DNA of 64,000 nucleotides from Geminicoccaceae bacterium (GTDB taxonomy: Bacteria > Pseudomonadota > Alphaproteobacteria > Geminicoccales > Geminicoccaceae), in assembly GCA_028285265.1 (NCBI GenBank), contig JANQPX010000001.1, positions 62,001-126,000 on the forward strand. The letters run 5' to 3'. The notes under the pieces were generated by a model. The model was given only the letters and a program-made list of their open reading frames with translations, was not told the DNA's origin and searched no databases. The translations under genes and the position numbers were made by a program. Of the stretch, positions 20,058 through 29,842 are shown piece after piece. How positions within the stretch are numbered: position 1 is the stretch's first letter; each line of letters begins with the position of its first letter.

Positions 20058-21176
20058 TCAAGCCTGCAGAGCACGCCGCATCCATTGATGCAGCGCTAAT
20101 AGCGAATGCTCCGAATTGACACCATGCCTCGGATCAACAACTAGCGGACCAGGCCTATAGCCTTTGCTTCGAAGGCCGCGCTGGACGGACTCGACCAAAT
20201 GGATGTCTTCCTCAACCGTGGTCGCGCGATCCTGAACAGCGAGACGACGAATGGCCTCATTGTCAACGCCGTCAGGTGTGTACCATCCCCGCCAAACCGT
20301 AACATGGTCGACATCGAGGGGTCGCCACAGATAGGTGTTAAGCACATTGCCCGGATAGACCTGAAAGGAAAATGTGGGCCAAAGGAACCATGACGAGTAG
20401 TCAGCGGCATGGGCATTTGCATTGGTATCGATCGAATAGCTCATGCGATCGAGGTTCTGGCATTCTGTAGTATGGCGAAGGCAATGCCCTTTGGGTTGGA
20501 TGTCATAGGTCTCGGGTTTAACAACACCCTTGGCAAAAGTCGGATGATTCAGCTGGCAATGGTAACACTCGGAATAATTCTCGACCGACACCTTCCAATT
20601 GCAATGTTCCAAAATCTCGATCCATTCCAGGGGCTGGAGTTGATCGATATTGGGAACAAAGGCGCGTAGTTCATCCTCCACACCTGGATACCAAACGCTC
20701 ATGTCATCTGCGTCATCATCGAGATTGATGAAGATAAAGCCGCAGAGCACCTCGGTTCGCACCTCGGTCAAACAGATTGTGCTTCGGTCGAATCCGGGCA
20801 CCGATCGTACATTCGGTCCAGAACGGAGAGATCCCGTCAGCTCGTAAGTCCAGGCGTGATAGGGGCAGACCAGAAGCTTACAATTGCCGTCGCCTTGAAC
20901 CAGCTCATGCGCACGATGCTGACAGACATTATAGAATGTCCGGATCTTGTGATCGCGTCCACAGATGCAAAAGAGCCCCTGCCCAGCGATCTCAAAGGTG
21001 AAGTAGTCCCCAGGGTTTACGACCTGAGAGACATGACCTGCATACTGCCAAGTGCGAGCGAATAGGCCACTCTGCTCCGCTTTGAAGATGCTGGGATCGG
21101 TATAAAAATGGGCATCTAGAGTTCGAGCCGGGTCAGGGTCGACGGACGTCTTGGGCAGATTGGCGGATCCGCTCAT
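20058..21176 (-). CDS. Rieske non-haem iron oxygenase alpha subunit (betaine/quaternary-amine type)
   Basis: Oxygenase of 372 residues. The Rieske centre is CQH at C85/H87 and CPYH at C104/H107. The mononuclear iron site is VENYSECYHCQLNH with the E-x2-H-x4-H pattern, as in GbcA-, stachydrine- and carnitine-type oxygenases that demethylate or cleave quaternary amines. WFLWPTFSFQVYPGNVLN is also typical of that group. ATG 21176 overlaps the stop of the RpiR gene as ATGA, so I prefer it to 21191. No reductase gene is adjacent. Neighbouring dimethylglycine- and dimethylamine-dehydrogenase-like genes support oxidative demethylation, but the substrate is inferred. Confidence 0.88.
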   Translation of the reverse strand: MSGSANLPKTSVDPDPARTLDAHFYTDPSIFKAEQSGLFARTWQYAGHVSQVVNPGDYFTFEIAGQGLFCICGRDHKIRTFYNVCQHRAHELVQGDGNCKLLVCPYHAWTYELTGSLRSGPNVRSVPGFDRSTICLTEVRTEVLCGFIFINLDDDADDMSVWYPGVEDELRAFVPNIDQLQPLEWIEILEHCNWKVSVENYSECYHCQLNHPTFAKGVVKPETYDIQPKGHCLRHTTECQNLDRMSYSIDTNANAHAADYSSWFLWPTFSFQVYPGNVLNTYLWRPLDVDHVTVWRGWYTPDGVDNEAIRRLAVQDRATTVEEDIHLVESVQRGLRSKGYRPGPLVVDPRHGVNSEHSLLALHQWMRRALQA

Positions 21177-22090
21177 CTCTTCGTTCTCCAATCGTCGAGA
21201 TAGATGCCTAATCTGTGTCGGCGCTCGTGGAAACGTTCGATGCTGGCAATGACTGTCGGCCGGGCATCGGCGATAACAAAGGCCATGAGCGTCTCCAAAA
21301 GGGCAACGGTCGCGACAGTTGACGGGAAAAATTGCGGCGTCTCGCTTTGCACGACGAATCCGTGCGCGCTGTTGGCAACGATAGGCGACGCCGGACTGTC
21401 TGAAATGCCGATAATCCTCAACCCCTGATCGCGCGCCAGATCGACGGCTTCGACAACTTCTCGACGATACGGTTTAAAGGTCATCGCAATCAGCACGTCA
21501 CGCTTGCCAGCACGGGCGAGATCATCAACAGCGACACTGCCAGAGCGCGGAATCGCTTCAACACGATCCATCGCCATACCAGCGAGGTAAGAGAAGTTCT
21601 GAGCAAGGGCGTGGTTGATGCCGACGCCCAGCACGTAGACATAGTCGGAGTCAACGATGGTATCGGCTGCAGCTTTGAGCTGCTCAGCATCCGCCGCGGC
21701 GAAACTTTGCTCAATGTTGTCGATTGCTGCCGCCGCCATGTCGGCATAGAGAGAGCCAAGCTTTCCGCCTTTGGCCAGCGACTGGAGCCAGCGCGCCCGA
21801 TCAGGAAAGGGGGAAACACCTTGCCGTATGCTTTCTCGGAATGGTTCGCGGAAATCGTCGTAGCCGTCAAAGCCGATCGCACGCGCCATGCGCATGAAGC
21901 TGCCTGGCTTGACCTCTGCAGCATCTGAGATCTCACGGATCGAGCTCACCCCGACATCGTTGGGGTTTTCGAGAACATAGGCCGCTGCCTTTCTGAGCTC
22001 GGGCGTAAGCACATCCAGATGTTGGATTAGCGCTTCGAGCACCGCCTCAGGCGGTGCCTTCGCCGATAATGGCACATTTGTATCATTCAT
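21173..22090 (-). CDS. MurR/RpiR family transcriptional regulator
   Basis: Regulator of 305 residues. The N-terminal RpiR helix-turn-helix is in LRKAAAYVLENPNDVGVSSIREISDAAEVKPGSFMRMARAIGF. A SIS domain follows (VYVLGVGINHALAQNFSYLAGMAMDRV, then DVLIAMTFKPYRREVVEAVDLARDQG). SIS domains normally bind phosphosugars, so its presence in an amine-catabolism setting is unusual though seen elsewhere. The preferred start is ATG 22090 (MNDTNVPL). It overlaps the Rieske gene by four bases, forming an operon, and is divergent from the FAD/GcvT gene. A palindrome in the intergenic region is its probable operator. Confidence 0.9.
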   Translation of the reverse strand: MNDTNVPLSAKAPPEAVLEALIQHLDVLTPELRKAAAYVLENPNDVGVSSIREISDAAEVKPGSFMRMARAIGFDGYDDFREPFRESIRQGVSPFPDRARWLQSLAKGGKLGSLYADMAAAAIDNIEQSFAAADAEQLKAAADTIVDSDYVYVLGVGINHALAQNFSYLAGMAMDRVEAIPRSGSVAVDDLARAGKRDVLIAMTFKPYRREVVEAVDLARDQGLRIIGISDSPASPIVANSAHGFVVQSETPQFFPSTVATVALLETLMAFVIADARPTVIASIERFHERRHRLGIYLDDWRTKR

Positions 22091-22098
22091 AGTTGACG

Positions 22099-22116
22099 AT
22101 CGTACATTTGTGCGAT
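22099..22116. promoter_or_regulatory. Palindrome, candidate RpiR operator
   Basis: ATCGTACAT-TTGTGCGAT matches its reverse complement at seven of nine positions per half. It lies nine bases upstream of the RpiR ATG and 42 bases upstream of the divergent FAD/GcvT start. A related half-site, ACATTTGT, recurs just inside the RpiR coding start near 22074-22081, which strengthens the case. Confidence 0.5.
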
Positions 22117-22157
22117 TTTCTTGTCTAATCATTTTCAAGCCTACAGGGGTATTGTCG

Positions 22158-24614
22158 ATGGCACCGGAGTCCTCACGACAGTTACCGAACCATGCAAGAG
22201 TTGTAATTGTTGGTGGAGGGATCATGGGCTGCGGTGTTGCTTATCACCTCGCCCACGAAGGCTGGTCGGATGTTGTCCTCCTGGAAAAGGCCGAATTGAC
22301 ATCAGGCTCAACATGGCATGCGGCAGGGCAGATTACCCACTCCACCTCGAGCTTCAGTCTTGGCAGATGTGTCGATTACAATATCGGGCTTTATTCCGGT
22401 GGACTCGAAGCCGAGACGGGTCAGTCCGTGACCTGGCATGGCTGTGGTTCATTTCGTCTTGCCTATACAGAGGATGAAGTTGATTGGCTGAAACATACGC
22501 TGTCGGTCGGTCGTGCCCTCGGTTTCAATATCGAATTGGTCCCTTCAACTCGGGTCCGGGAGCTACATCCCTTCTACAATCTCGACGGCGTACTCGGCGC
22601 CCTCTACACGCCCAATGATGGCCATGTCGATCCATCCGGCGTAACCCAGGCGCTGGCGGCTGGTGCGCGTCGACTCGGCGTCAGGATCGTCCGCCGCTGC
22701 CGGGCAACAGATATCAAATGTCAGCGGAACGGCGAATGGCTGGTGACAACTGAGCATGGCAGCATTGTTTGTGACCATGTCGTTAATGCCGGCGGCACCT
22801 ATGCGCGACAGATGGGTGAATGGTCTGGCCACAATCTACCCATGACCTCGATGACACATCACTATTTCGTCACCGAGACCGTGCCGGAGTTCTTGGACCT
22901 CAACGTCGAACTACCCGTCATCCGGGACGATCGCCATGTTTCGGGCTACATCCGAATGGAGCAGAAATCAGGCCTGATCGGCATCTATGAAAAGGAAAAT
23001 CCGAACGCCGTGTGGATCGACGGGTGCCCCTGGGAAGCTGAAAATGAACTGTTCGAGGCCGACTATGAGCGCATCATGCCGTGGCTCGAAGCGGCAATGG
23101 AGCGCATGCCTATCTTCTCGGACCTAGGCATTCGGCGTGAGGTTCACGGTGCAATCTCACACCCACCAGATGGCAACCCGCTGATCGGACCGGCGCCGGG
23201 AGTGACTAACTATTGGTGTGCTTGTGGGACTCAGATCGGCATCGGCTGGGGTCCCGGACTGACGCGGGAACTTGCCCGCTGGATGGTCCACGGCGCGGCC
23301 GATATTTCCATGCGCGATTTCGATCCACGCCGCTTTGGCGACTATGCCACTCAAGAATGGCAGGTCGTCAAGGCACGGGAAGACTATTGCCTCCGGCACG
23401 AAATTCCATTCCCACATTTCAATCGGCTCGCCGGAAGGCCGATCAAACCGAGCCCATTGTATCACCGCCTCGAGGCCAAGGGAGCAGTCTTCGAAGAGGT
23501 GTACGGCCATGAAAGACCAAGATGGTTTGCCCAAAACGGCATTCCCGCCATTGATCAATATTCGTTTCGACGGACGGATATTCACGACCTTGTTGCCAAG
23601 GAGGTTGAGGCGGTACGCAAGCGAGTGGGTATCATGGATATCTCCGCCTTCGCCAAGGTCGAAGTTCAAGGACCTGATGCTGCGCCCTTTCTCGATCGGT
23701 TGATCGCCAACCGCCTGCCAAAGACAGACGGCGCGATCATATTAACCCACCTTCTGAACGAACGTGGCCGCATCGAGGTCGAACTGACGATCGCGCGCAT
23801 GACGGATGACGCTTACTACCTTACTTGCGCTGCGTTCTTTGAGCAGCGATTGATCGATCATCTTCATCGCTATCGTCGAGACGAGCAGATTGAACTGATT
23901 AATCGTTCGAATGATTGGGCAGCGCTTGCACTGCAGGGGCCGAAGTCTCGCGATGTCCTCGCCGCATGCACGGACACAGCACTGAACAATGCAGCCTTTC
24001 CGTGGCTGCGCGCGCATGAGATGACAATTGTCGACCAACCAATCCTGGCAATGCGTCTTTCCTATGCAGGTGAGCTCGGTTGGGAGTTCCACGGACCGCG
24101 AGAGGCCATGCCGGCGATCTACGATGCTCTTTGGGCAGCGGGTGAGGCATACGACATTGCCGATTACGGCTCGTTCGCGATGAACGTCATGCGCCTCGAG
24201 AAAGGCTTCAAAGGTGCAGGTGAACTGACCAACGAGGTGACACTTCCGGAGGCCGACGTCATGCGATTCGTCAAGCTGGAGAAGGGCGACTTTGTTGGGC
24301 GCGAAGCAACCATCGCTTCAAGCGATAACCCTTTGCCTTGGGTATGCGTTTACCTCGGAATTGAATCCGATGGTGACATCGACGGCCATGGAGGCGAGGC
24401 AGTCATGTTGAAGGATGAGGTCGTTGGCGCGACGAGTTCAATCGCCTACGGTCACTCCATCGGCAGAATACTGGCCTTTGCATATGTTCAACCTAAGGCA
24501 GCCGAACCGGGCACAGCATTGGAAGTGATTGTCATGGGACAACCGCGAGCTGCAGAAGTTCTTGCTGAGGCGGCATATGATCCAGAGAGTCTCCGCCCGA
24601 GAATGGAGCCTTGA
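22158..24614 (+). CDS. FAD-dependent dehydrogenase with GcvT domain (dimethylglycine/sarcosine dehydrogenase family)
   Basis: Two-part enzyme of 818 residues. The N-terminal flavin domain has VVIVGGGIMGCGVAYHLAHEG and GSTWHAAGQ, where the His is the expected covalent FAD link in this family. The C-terminal half (from about residue 430) is a folate-binding GcvT aminomethyltransferase domain, with VGIMDISAFAKVEVQGPDA and SYAGELGWEFHGP. Such enzymes oxidatively demethylate N-methyl amino acids and pass the one-carbon unit to tetrahydrofolate. ATG 22158 is preferred to the upstream 22110 start because the Rossmann strand follows within 15 residues. It fits downstream of a betaine-type Rieske oxygenase. 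Confidence 0.93.
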   Translation: MAPESSRQLPNHARVVIVGGGIMGCGVAYHLAHEGWSDVVLLEKAELTSGSTWHAAGQITHSTSSFSLGRCVDYNIGLYSGGLEAETGQSVTWHGCGSFRLAYTEDEVDWLKHTLSVGRALGFNIELVPSTRVRELHPFYNLDGVLGALYTPNDGHVDPSGVTQALAAGARRLGVRIVRRCRATDIKCQRNGEWLVTTEHGSIVCDHVVNAGGTYARQMGEWSGHNLPMTSMTHHYFVTETVPEFLDLNVELPVIRDDRHVSGYIRMEQKSGLIGIYEKENPNAVWIDGCPWEAENELFEADYERIMPWLEAAMERMPIFSDLGIRREVHGAISHPPDGNPLIGPAPGVTNYWCACGTQIGIGWGPGLTRELARWMVHGAADISMRDFDPRRFGDYATQEWQVVKAREDYCLRHEIPFPHFNRLAGRPIKPSPLYHRLEAKGAVFEEVYGHERPRWFAQNGIPAIDQYSFRRTDIHDLVAKEVEAVRKRVGIMDISAFAKVEVQGPDAAPFLDRLIANRLPKTDGAIILTHLLNERGRIEVELTIARMTDDAYYLTCAAFFEQRLIDHLHRYRRDEQIELINRSNDWAALALQGPKSRDVLAACTDTALNNAAFPWLRAHEMTIVDQPILAMRLSYAGELGWEFHGPREAMPAIYDALWAAGEAYDIADYGSFAMNVMRLEKGFKGAGELTNEVTLPEADVMRFVKLEKGDFVGREATIASSDNPLPWVCVYLGIESDGDIDGHGGEAVMLKDEVVGATSSIAYGHSIGRILAFAYVQPKAAEPGTALEVIVMGQPRAAEVLAEAAYDPESLRPRMEP

Positions 24615-24703
24615 TGCCGACGACCACCGACGTCGCCGAGATGATCCTGCGCAGACTTTGTGATCAGGTCGCGGCAGGCCGTCGTGGTGATTGGTTCCTA
24701 TGA
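24614..24703 (+). pseudogene. Short frame overlapping the dehydrogenase stop, possible gene remnant
   Basis: An ATG at 24614 overlaps the preceding TGA as TGATG and encodes 29 residues (starting MPTTTDVAEMILRRLCDQ) before a stop. The coupling geometry is that of a real downstream gene, but the frame ends too soon. It may be the 5' remnant of a lost gene, perhaps a thiamine-diphosphate enzyme judged by the opening residues, or chance. Low confidence. Confidence 0.25.
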
Positions 24704-24965
24704 GAGATCAGACGCGTAGCGTGACATATGCCAGGCGCCCTTATAAGGCCAGGATCAAGGATCCTATAATGGCGGTTATCAAAAAGGACGCAGGGTGCAG
24801 CTGCAGAAAGCGCGTTTTGAGCGTCGGCAAGACCAAGCCCGCTGACACGACCGAGCCGGTCTTCGTCGACCTTGTCAGTTCAGCTAAACATGGAAAACGA
24901 GTGTTGAGAACACGCGGGCCGACCATATGTTTTCCATAAAGAGCCCCAATTGACGGAGGTGAGTC
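24615..24965. other. Gene-poor stretch
   Basis: About 350 bases between the FAD/GcvT gene and the aminotransferase. Apart from the 29-codon frame at its start, no coding family is recognisable. A TATAAT hexamer lies at 24765-24770 without a good -35 partner. GGAGGTGAG just before 24966 is the ribosome-binding site of the aminotransferase. Confidence 0.45.
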
Positions 24966-26243
24966 ATGGAGAGGCATCGTCAAGTTGCCTGGACCGAACG
25001 AGCTGCAGGTGTCATGCCGGCAGGGGGATTTGGGAACTTCGATCCAAGTCTAGTTATCCGCGAAGGGCACGGCGCGCGCGTTTGGGATGAGGATGGTCAC
25101 GATTACGTCGATTATCTGATTGGCTCCGGCCCCATGCTGCTTGGCCATGGTCATCCCGAAGTCGTCGATGCGGTGCAGGGCCAGCTCTCCAAGGGAATGA
25201 CGTTCTTTGCCAATAATGCCGCCGGCATCGAACTCGCTGAGGTGATCTGCGACGCAGTCACGTGCGCGGAACAACTCCGCTTTGTCAGTACGGGCGGTGA
25301 GGCTGATATGTATGCGATGCGCCTCGCTCGCGCGCATACCGGACGAGAAAAGATCATCAAGTTTGAGGGTGGCTATCATGGTATGTCCGCTGAAAGCTTA
25401 ATGAGCCTCGCCCCGACCCGTCTGCAGAATTTCCCGCTTGCAGTGCCTGATAGCGCTGGCATTCCTGAAAGTGTGCGCGATCTGATGCTCATTGCACCGT
25501 TTAACGACGCCGAGTTCGTCAAGGGATTGCTCGACGAGCATGCCGATGAGATCGCTGCCATCATCGTTGAACCCCTACAGCGTTTGATACCTCCGGCACC
25601 TGGCTTTCTTGAAGCACTCAGAGAGGAGACAGAAAAGCGCGGCATCGTCTTGATTTTTGACGAAGTGGTCACCGGCTTTCGTCTCGCCTATGGCGGAGCT
25701 CAAGAGCATTATGGCGTCATCCCGGACCTCTGCACGCTCGGTAAAATCATCGGTGGCGGCCTGCCGCTTGCCGCCGTCGCAGGCAAAGCAGATATCATGG
25801 CGCATTTTGATGCGAACAAGGCAGGCGACGCTGGATTCACGTATCAGGTCGGCACACTCAGTGGCAATCCGTTAGCGGCCATCGCCGGGCTTAAGACATT
25901 AGAAATCCTGAGGCGAGATGGAGCCTATGAACAGCTCCGTCAGAATGGCAAGACAGTCATGACGGCGCTGGAAAACCACCTGACGAACGGTGACATTCCC
26001 CATCAAATTGTCGGCGATCCCGTGTTATTCGACGTCGTCTTCACAGCGTCACCGGTGATCGACTACCGGTGTGTGCTTCATGCGAACGCCGATCTCGCGC
26101 GGTGTTTTAATCAGACCCTCCGCGAACAAGGTGTCCTCAAGCCGCCTAGCAAGTTCTATGTGTCTCTTGCACTGACCGATGATGATCTCGCTCACACGGA
26201 GCGAGCGATTGCCGAAGCTGCCAACGCACTGAATCATAACTAA
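24966..26243 (+). CDS. Class III pyridoxal-phosphate aminotransferase
   Basis: Enzyme of 425 residues in the fold that includes glutamate-1-semialdehyde aminomutase and omega-transaminases. Visible are DYLIGSGPMLLGHGHPEVV, KFEGGYHGMSAESL, the PLP-contacting Asp in LIFDEVVTGFRL, and the Schiff-base Lys in LGKIIGGGLPLAAVAG. The set of residues after FVSTGGEADMYAMRLARA is as in HemL-like proteins, but a free-standing copy in a catabolic cluster suggests an amino-acid or amine transaminase rather than haem synthesis. GGAGG lies seven bases upstream of the ATG. Substrate is not readable. Confidence 0.9.
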   Translation: MERHRQVAWTERAAGVMPAGGFGNFDPSLVIREGHGARVWDEDGHDYVDYLIGSGPMLLGHGHPEVVDAVQGQLSKGMTFFANNAAGIELAEVICDAVTCAEQLRFVSTGGEADMYAMRLARAHTGREKIIKFEGGYHGMSAESLMSLAPTRLQNFPLAVPDSAGIPESVRDLMLIAPFNDAEFVKGLLDEHADEIAAIIVEPLQRLIPPAPGFLEALREETEKRGIVLIFDEVVTGFRLAYGGAQEHYGVIPDLCTLGKIIGGGLPLAAVAGKADIMAHFDANKAGDAGFTYQVGTLSGNPLAAIAGLKTLEILRRDGAYEQLRQNGKTVMTALENHLTNGDIPHQIVGDPVLFDVVFTASPVIDYRCVLHANADLARCFNQTLREQGVLKPPSKFYVSLALTDDDLAHTERAIAEAANALNHN

Positions 26244-26343
26244 GTGCACTGGTTGCATCCAACCCATGCCTTGTTCTTGCGCTTGGCGCCGGCTTCATGA
26301 CCTTATGAAACAGACAGAGACCTGACACTCGGCCAGCGAGGAC

Positions 26344-28356
26344 ATGCTGATGTCGATGAGCGACGACGAAACACATCGATCCTATCCACGGCTTTTTTCA
26401 CCAGTAGACATCAGAGGACATCGGCTGCGCAATCGCATCGTTTTCGGTGCACATACAGCGAACATGGCACTGGATGGTCTGCCGACCGAGCAACACCGCG
26501 CCTACTACGTCGAGCGAGCTATCGGCGGCGCCGCAATGCTCGTCATCGAGCCCATGCCTGTCCATGCCGCTGCCGTGCTGACAAGGGGGAACTTCCGCCA
26601 TGGCGACGACGCCGTCATTCCTCACTTTCGATCCATCACCGACGCCGTCCATGCTGAAGGCGCGGTGATTCTTCAGCAGCTCTACCATGTTGGCCAACAT
26701 GGCGATGCGGACAACGCTTTTCATGCCGCCTGGTCCCCTTCTGGCATGCCCAGCTATCACGATAGCGATGGGAGCCATGCCATGACCGAAGGTGAGATCG
26801 AAGACACCATTGAAGCCTTTGTTCAGGCAGCCAGGCGCTGCAAAGGGGCCGGTTTTGATGGCGTGGAAGTATGGGCTGCCTATCACGGCCTCGTCGATCA
26901 GTTCTGGACACCTTGGTCCAATCGCCGTGACGATCGTTGGGGCGGTAGTCTTCAAAATAGAACTCGGATTTCCCGTGAAATTCTCACACGAATCCGACGG
27001 CTATGCGGCGAAGACTTTATCATCGGGCTTGCTGTTAACGACGAACCAGATGTGAGCATCGCTCTCCAGCGGGAGGCATTGGCCGAAATCGTTGCACTTC
27101 ACGATAGAGATTCGCTTTTTGACTATGTCACATGCGGCTCGGGCAGCTACTTCGACTTCCACAAGCTCATGCCCACCTTCCTATATCCAGAAAAACTCGG
27201 TGTCGACCTTGCCAATGAACTGAAAGCAGTGGTCAAGCACGCGCTGGTGACCGCTGAGAGCCACATCCGAACGCCGGATAATGCTGAGGCCGTGCTCGGC
27301 TCAGGTGCTGCCGATCTCGTCTCAATCGTACGCGGCCAGATCGCCGATCCTCATCTCGCCAAAAAGGCAATGGAGGGAAGAAGCGGCGATATCCGTGGAT
27401 GTCTTTCGTGTAACCAGATGTGTTGGGGACGCCGTTCTCGCGATTATTGGATTTCCTGTCTGGTCAACCCCTCAGTGGGCCGAGAGTGGGCGTGGCAGGG
27501 TGACCGATTTACACCGTCCGGCACACCAAAGCGTGTCCTCGTGGTCGGTGGCGGACCCGCAGGTTTAGAGGCCGCAAGGGTTGCAGCAGAGAAAGGTCAC
27601 CAAGTGACATTGAAGGAAGCTGCTCCAGAACTAGGTGGTCAGTTTCGATTGGCGGGTTTACAGCCAAGGCGCGGCCAGATCCTGGACCTTCTAGCTTGGT
27701 ATGAGCGCCAGCTCGCCCAACTCCAAGTAAGGATCGAGCGCAACGTCTATATCGAGTGCGAGGACCTTACGCCGGACACGACCGATGTTGTGATCCTGGC
27801 CACCGGTTCCCAACCAGACCCAGATGGATTTCAGCGTGCCCTGCCCCATCTTGATCAACTGCCAGGAATCGAGCGAGGACAGGTCTGGTCACCTGAAGAC
27901 GTGATGGGACGAGCAGCCCGCCTTGGTGAGCGCGTAATTGTTCTGGATGAAGGTGGAAATTGGCGTGGTTGTGGTACCGCTTGGCATCTCGCCGAGCAAG
28001 GCAAGCGGGTCATTCTGGTGACGCCAGATCCCATGATCGGCAAGGAGTTGCAGCGCACCGCAGCTGACTTACCACTTAGGCAACGCCTCGCTTTGCTTAG
28101 TGTCGAGTTTGTCGTTGAAAGCGCGATTTTGGACTGGTCCGAAGCTGGTGCACGAGTCGTCTCCCTTCTTGATCGTTCCGAGCGCGTGATCGCTGCCGAC
28201 AGTCTCGTACTGGCAACAGCCAACCGTGCTGAGGATCACCTCGTTCGAACGATTAAGCACGACAGACTGGTCGTCCACAGTATCGGCGATTGTGTCGCGC
28301 CCCGACAAGCGCCTTACGCCATCTACGAAGGGCGCAAGATCGCGCTCGAACTCTGA
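26344..28356 (+). CDS. FMN/4Fe-4S/FAD dehydrogenase of the dimethylamine/trimethylamine dehydrogenase family
   Basis: Enzyme of 670 residues with the old-yellow-enzyme-type TIM barrel first (LFSPVDIRGHRLRNRIVFGAH, GFDGVEVWAAYHGLVDQFWTP). A 4Fe-4S motif follows at C353, C356, C360 and C372. Then comes an FAD/NAD-type domain starting VLVVGGGPAGLEAARVAAEKG. This layout is that of trimethylamine, dimethylamine and histamine dehydrogenases, the N-methylproline demethylase of stachydrine catabolism and 2,4-dienoyl-CoA reductase. The neighbouring Rieske and FAD/GcvT genes favour N-demethylation. Several in-frame ATGs lie at the start; the first is given. Confidence 0.92.
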   Translation: MLMSMSDDETHRSYPRLFSPVDIRGHRLRNRIVFGAHTANMALDGLPTEQHRAYYVERAIGGAAMLVIEPMPVHAAAVLTRGNFRHGDDAVIPHFRSITDAVHAEGAVILQQLYHVGQHGDADNAFHAAWSPSGMPSYHDSDGSHAMTEGEIEDTIEAFVQAARRCKGAGFDGVEVWAAYHGLVDQFWTPWSNRRDDRWGGSLQNRTRISREILTRIRRLCGEDFIIGLAVNDEPDVSIALQREALAEIVALHDRDSLFDYVTCGSGSYFDFHKLMPTFLYPEKLGVDLANELKAVVKHALVTAESHIRTPDNAEAVLGSGAADLVSIVRGQIADPHLAKKAMEGRSGDIRGCLSCNQMCWGRRSRDYWISCLVNPSVGREWAWQGDRFTPSGTPKRVLVVGGGPAGLEAARVAAEKGHQVTLKEAAPELGGQFRLAGLQPRRGQILDLLAWYERQLAQLQVRIERNVYIECEDLTPDTTDVVILATGSQPDPDGFQRALPHLDQLPGIERGQVWSPEDVMGRAARLGERVIVLDEGGNWRGCGTAWHLAEQGKRVILVTPDPMIGKELQRTAADLPLRQRLALLSVEFVVESAILDWSEAGARVVSLLDRSERVIAADSLVLATANRAEDHLVRTIKHDRLVVHSIGDCVAPRQAPYAIYEGRKIALEL

Positions 28357-28529
28357 CGATCATCCAAGCCAGTCAACAATCGCATCGCATGCGAGACTTT
28401 AGGCCTGTACGCTTCGGCCCGTTGCGGAAAAGACATCTCTCGCCTGCCTCAGTGGAATGATCGATGTTCAGATCTTGAACTATCGACGCCCACTAGATTT
28501 CTTAGTAAATCTCAACCCCCTTACGGCTC

Positions 28530-29831
28530 ATGCGAGGGCGCATTGTGACAATTATTGATTCTTGGGACGATATCACCCTGGGTATTGTCGGTCTCGGTTA
28601 TGTAGGACTTCCACTTGCCGTCGAGTTCGGCAAGAAGCTGAAGACGGTCGGCTTTGATATCAGCTCTCCGCGGATTGAGGCGCTCAGTGCCGGGCACGAC
28701 GCAACGCGGGAAGTCTCAGACGATATGCTGCGGGATGCTAAGCATCTGTCCTTTACGTCGGACGCCGAACGCCTCGCCACCTGCGATGTCTTTATCGTCA
28801 CGGTACCGACACCGATCGACGACTACAAACGTCCGGATTTCCGTCCCCTTGAGATGGCAAGCAAAACGATCGGTGCTCAGATGAGAAAGGGCGCCATCGT
28901 CATCTACGAATCCACGGTTTACCCAGGTGCAACCGAGGAGGTTTGCGTACCCCTCTTGGAAGACAGCTCAGGATTAACATTCAACCAAGACTTCTTTGTC
29001 GGTTATAGCCCCGAACGCATCAATCCAGGCGATATGAAACATCGGCTCATCGACATCGTCAAAGTGACATCCGGCTCGACGCCAGCCACCGCGGACTTCG
29101 TCGACAAATTATACAAGTCTATCATACGTGCTGGGACCTATAGGACGACTTCAATCAAAGTCGCTGAAGCGGCCAAGGTCATTGAGAATACCCAACGGGA
29201 TCTCAATATCGCACTTGTCAACGAATTAGCGCTCATTTTCAATCGCATCGACCTCGACACCGAGGAGGTTCTGAAAGCTGCAGGCACCAAGTGGAACTTC
29301 TTGCCGTTCCGTCCCGGCCTCGTTGGGGGACACTGTATCAGTGTCGACCCTTATTATCTCACCCACAAAGCGCAGCATGTTGGCTATCATCCCGACGTAA
29401 TTCTTGCCGGACGACGGATTAATGATGGCATGGGGACATTCATTGCTGAGCGTGTCGTGAAGCTCATGACCAAAAAAGGCCTGAATGTCGTCGGCGCCAA
29501 TATCCTGGTGCTTGGCCTGAGCTTCAAAGAAAACTGCCCCGACATCAGAAATACGGGCGTCATCGACATCATCAGTGAACTCAGAGGCTACAATGCCGAC
29601 GTCGATGTTTATGACCCCTGGGTGTCGACGTACGAAGCCAAAAACGAATATGGCCTGACGTTGATCGATCAACCCGAACAAGGGCGCTATGACGCCATTA
29701 TTCTTGCCGTCGGTCACGACACTTTCAAGGAACTCGGCGCCAAGCGCATCCGAGAATTTGGAAGGAATCAAGCAGTCTTGTTTGACGTCAAAGCACTCTT
29801 CGCCATCGATGACTCAGACGCCCGGCTCTAG
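28530..29831 (+). CDS. Nucleotide-sugar dehydrogenase (UDP-N-acetylgalactosamine/glucosamine dehydrogenase family)
   Basis: NAD-dependent enzyme of 433 residues that oxidises the C6 hydroxyl of a UDP-sugar to the uronic acid. The Rossmann loop is [30 protein letters not shown] and the active-site Cys in [19 protein letters not shown] are characteristic, as are [19 protein letters not shown] and [15 protein letters not shown]. It resembles TviB/WbpA more than UDP-glucose dehydrogenase. No glycosyltransferase or polysaccharide gene is near, so it is an isolated gene here. A perfect hairpin follows the stop. Confidence 0.92.
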   Translation: MRGRIVTIIDSWDDITLGIVGLGYVGLPLAVEFGKKLKTVGFDISSPRIEALSAGHDATREVSDDMLRDAKHLSFTSDAERLATCDVFIVTVPTPIDDYKRPDFRPLEMASKTIGAQMRKGAIVIYESTVYPGATEEVCVPLLEDSSGLTFNQDFFVGYSPERINPGDMKHRLIDIVKVTSGSTPATADFVDKLYKSIIRAGTYRTTSIKVAEAAKVIENTQRDLNIALVNELALIFNRIDLDTEEVLKAAGTKWNFLPFRPGLVGGHCISVDPYYLTHKAQHVGYHPDVILAGRRINDGMGTFIAERVVKLMTKKGLNVVGANILVLGLSFKENCPDIRNTGVIDIISELRGYNADVDVYDPWVSTYEAKNEYGLTLIDQPEQGRYDAIILAVGHDTFKELGAKRIREFGRNQAVLFDVKALFAIDDSDARL

Positions 29832-29842
29832 CAGAGGAACGT

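Noticed and set aside
24966..26243. Naming the aminotransferase as hemL
   Set aside because: Alphaproteobacteria make aminolevulinate by HemA, and the gene lies in a catabolic setting, so a haem role is unlikely.
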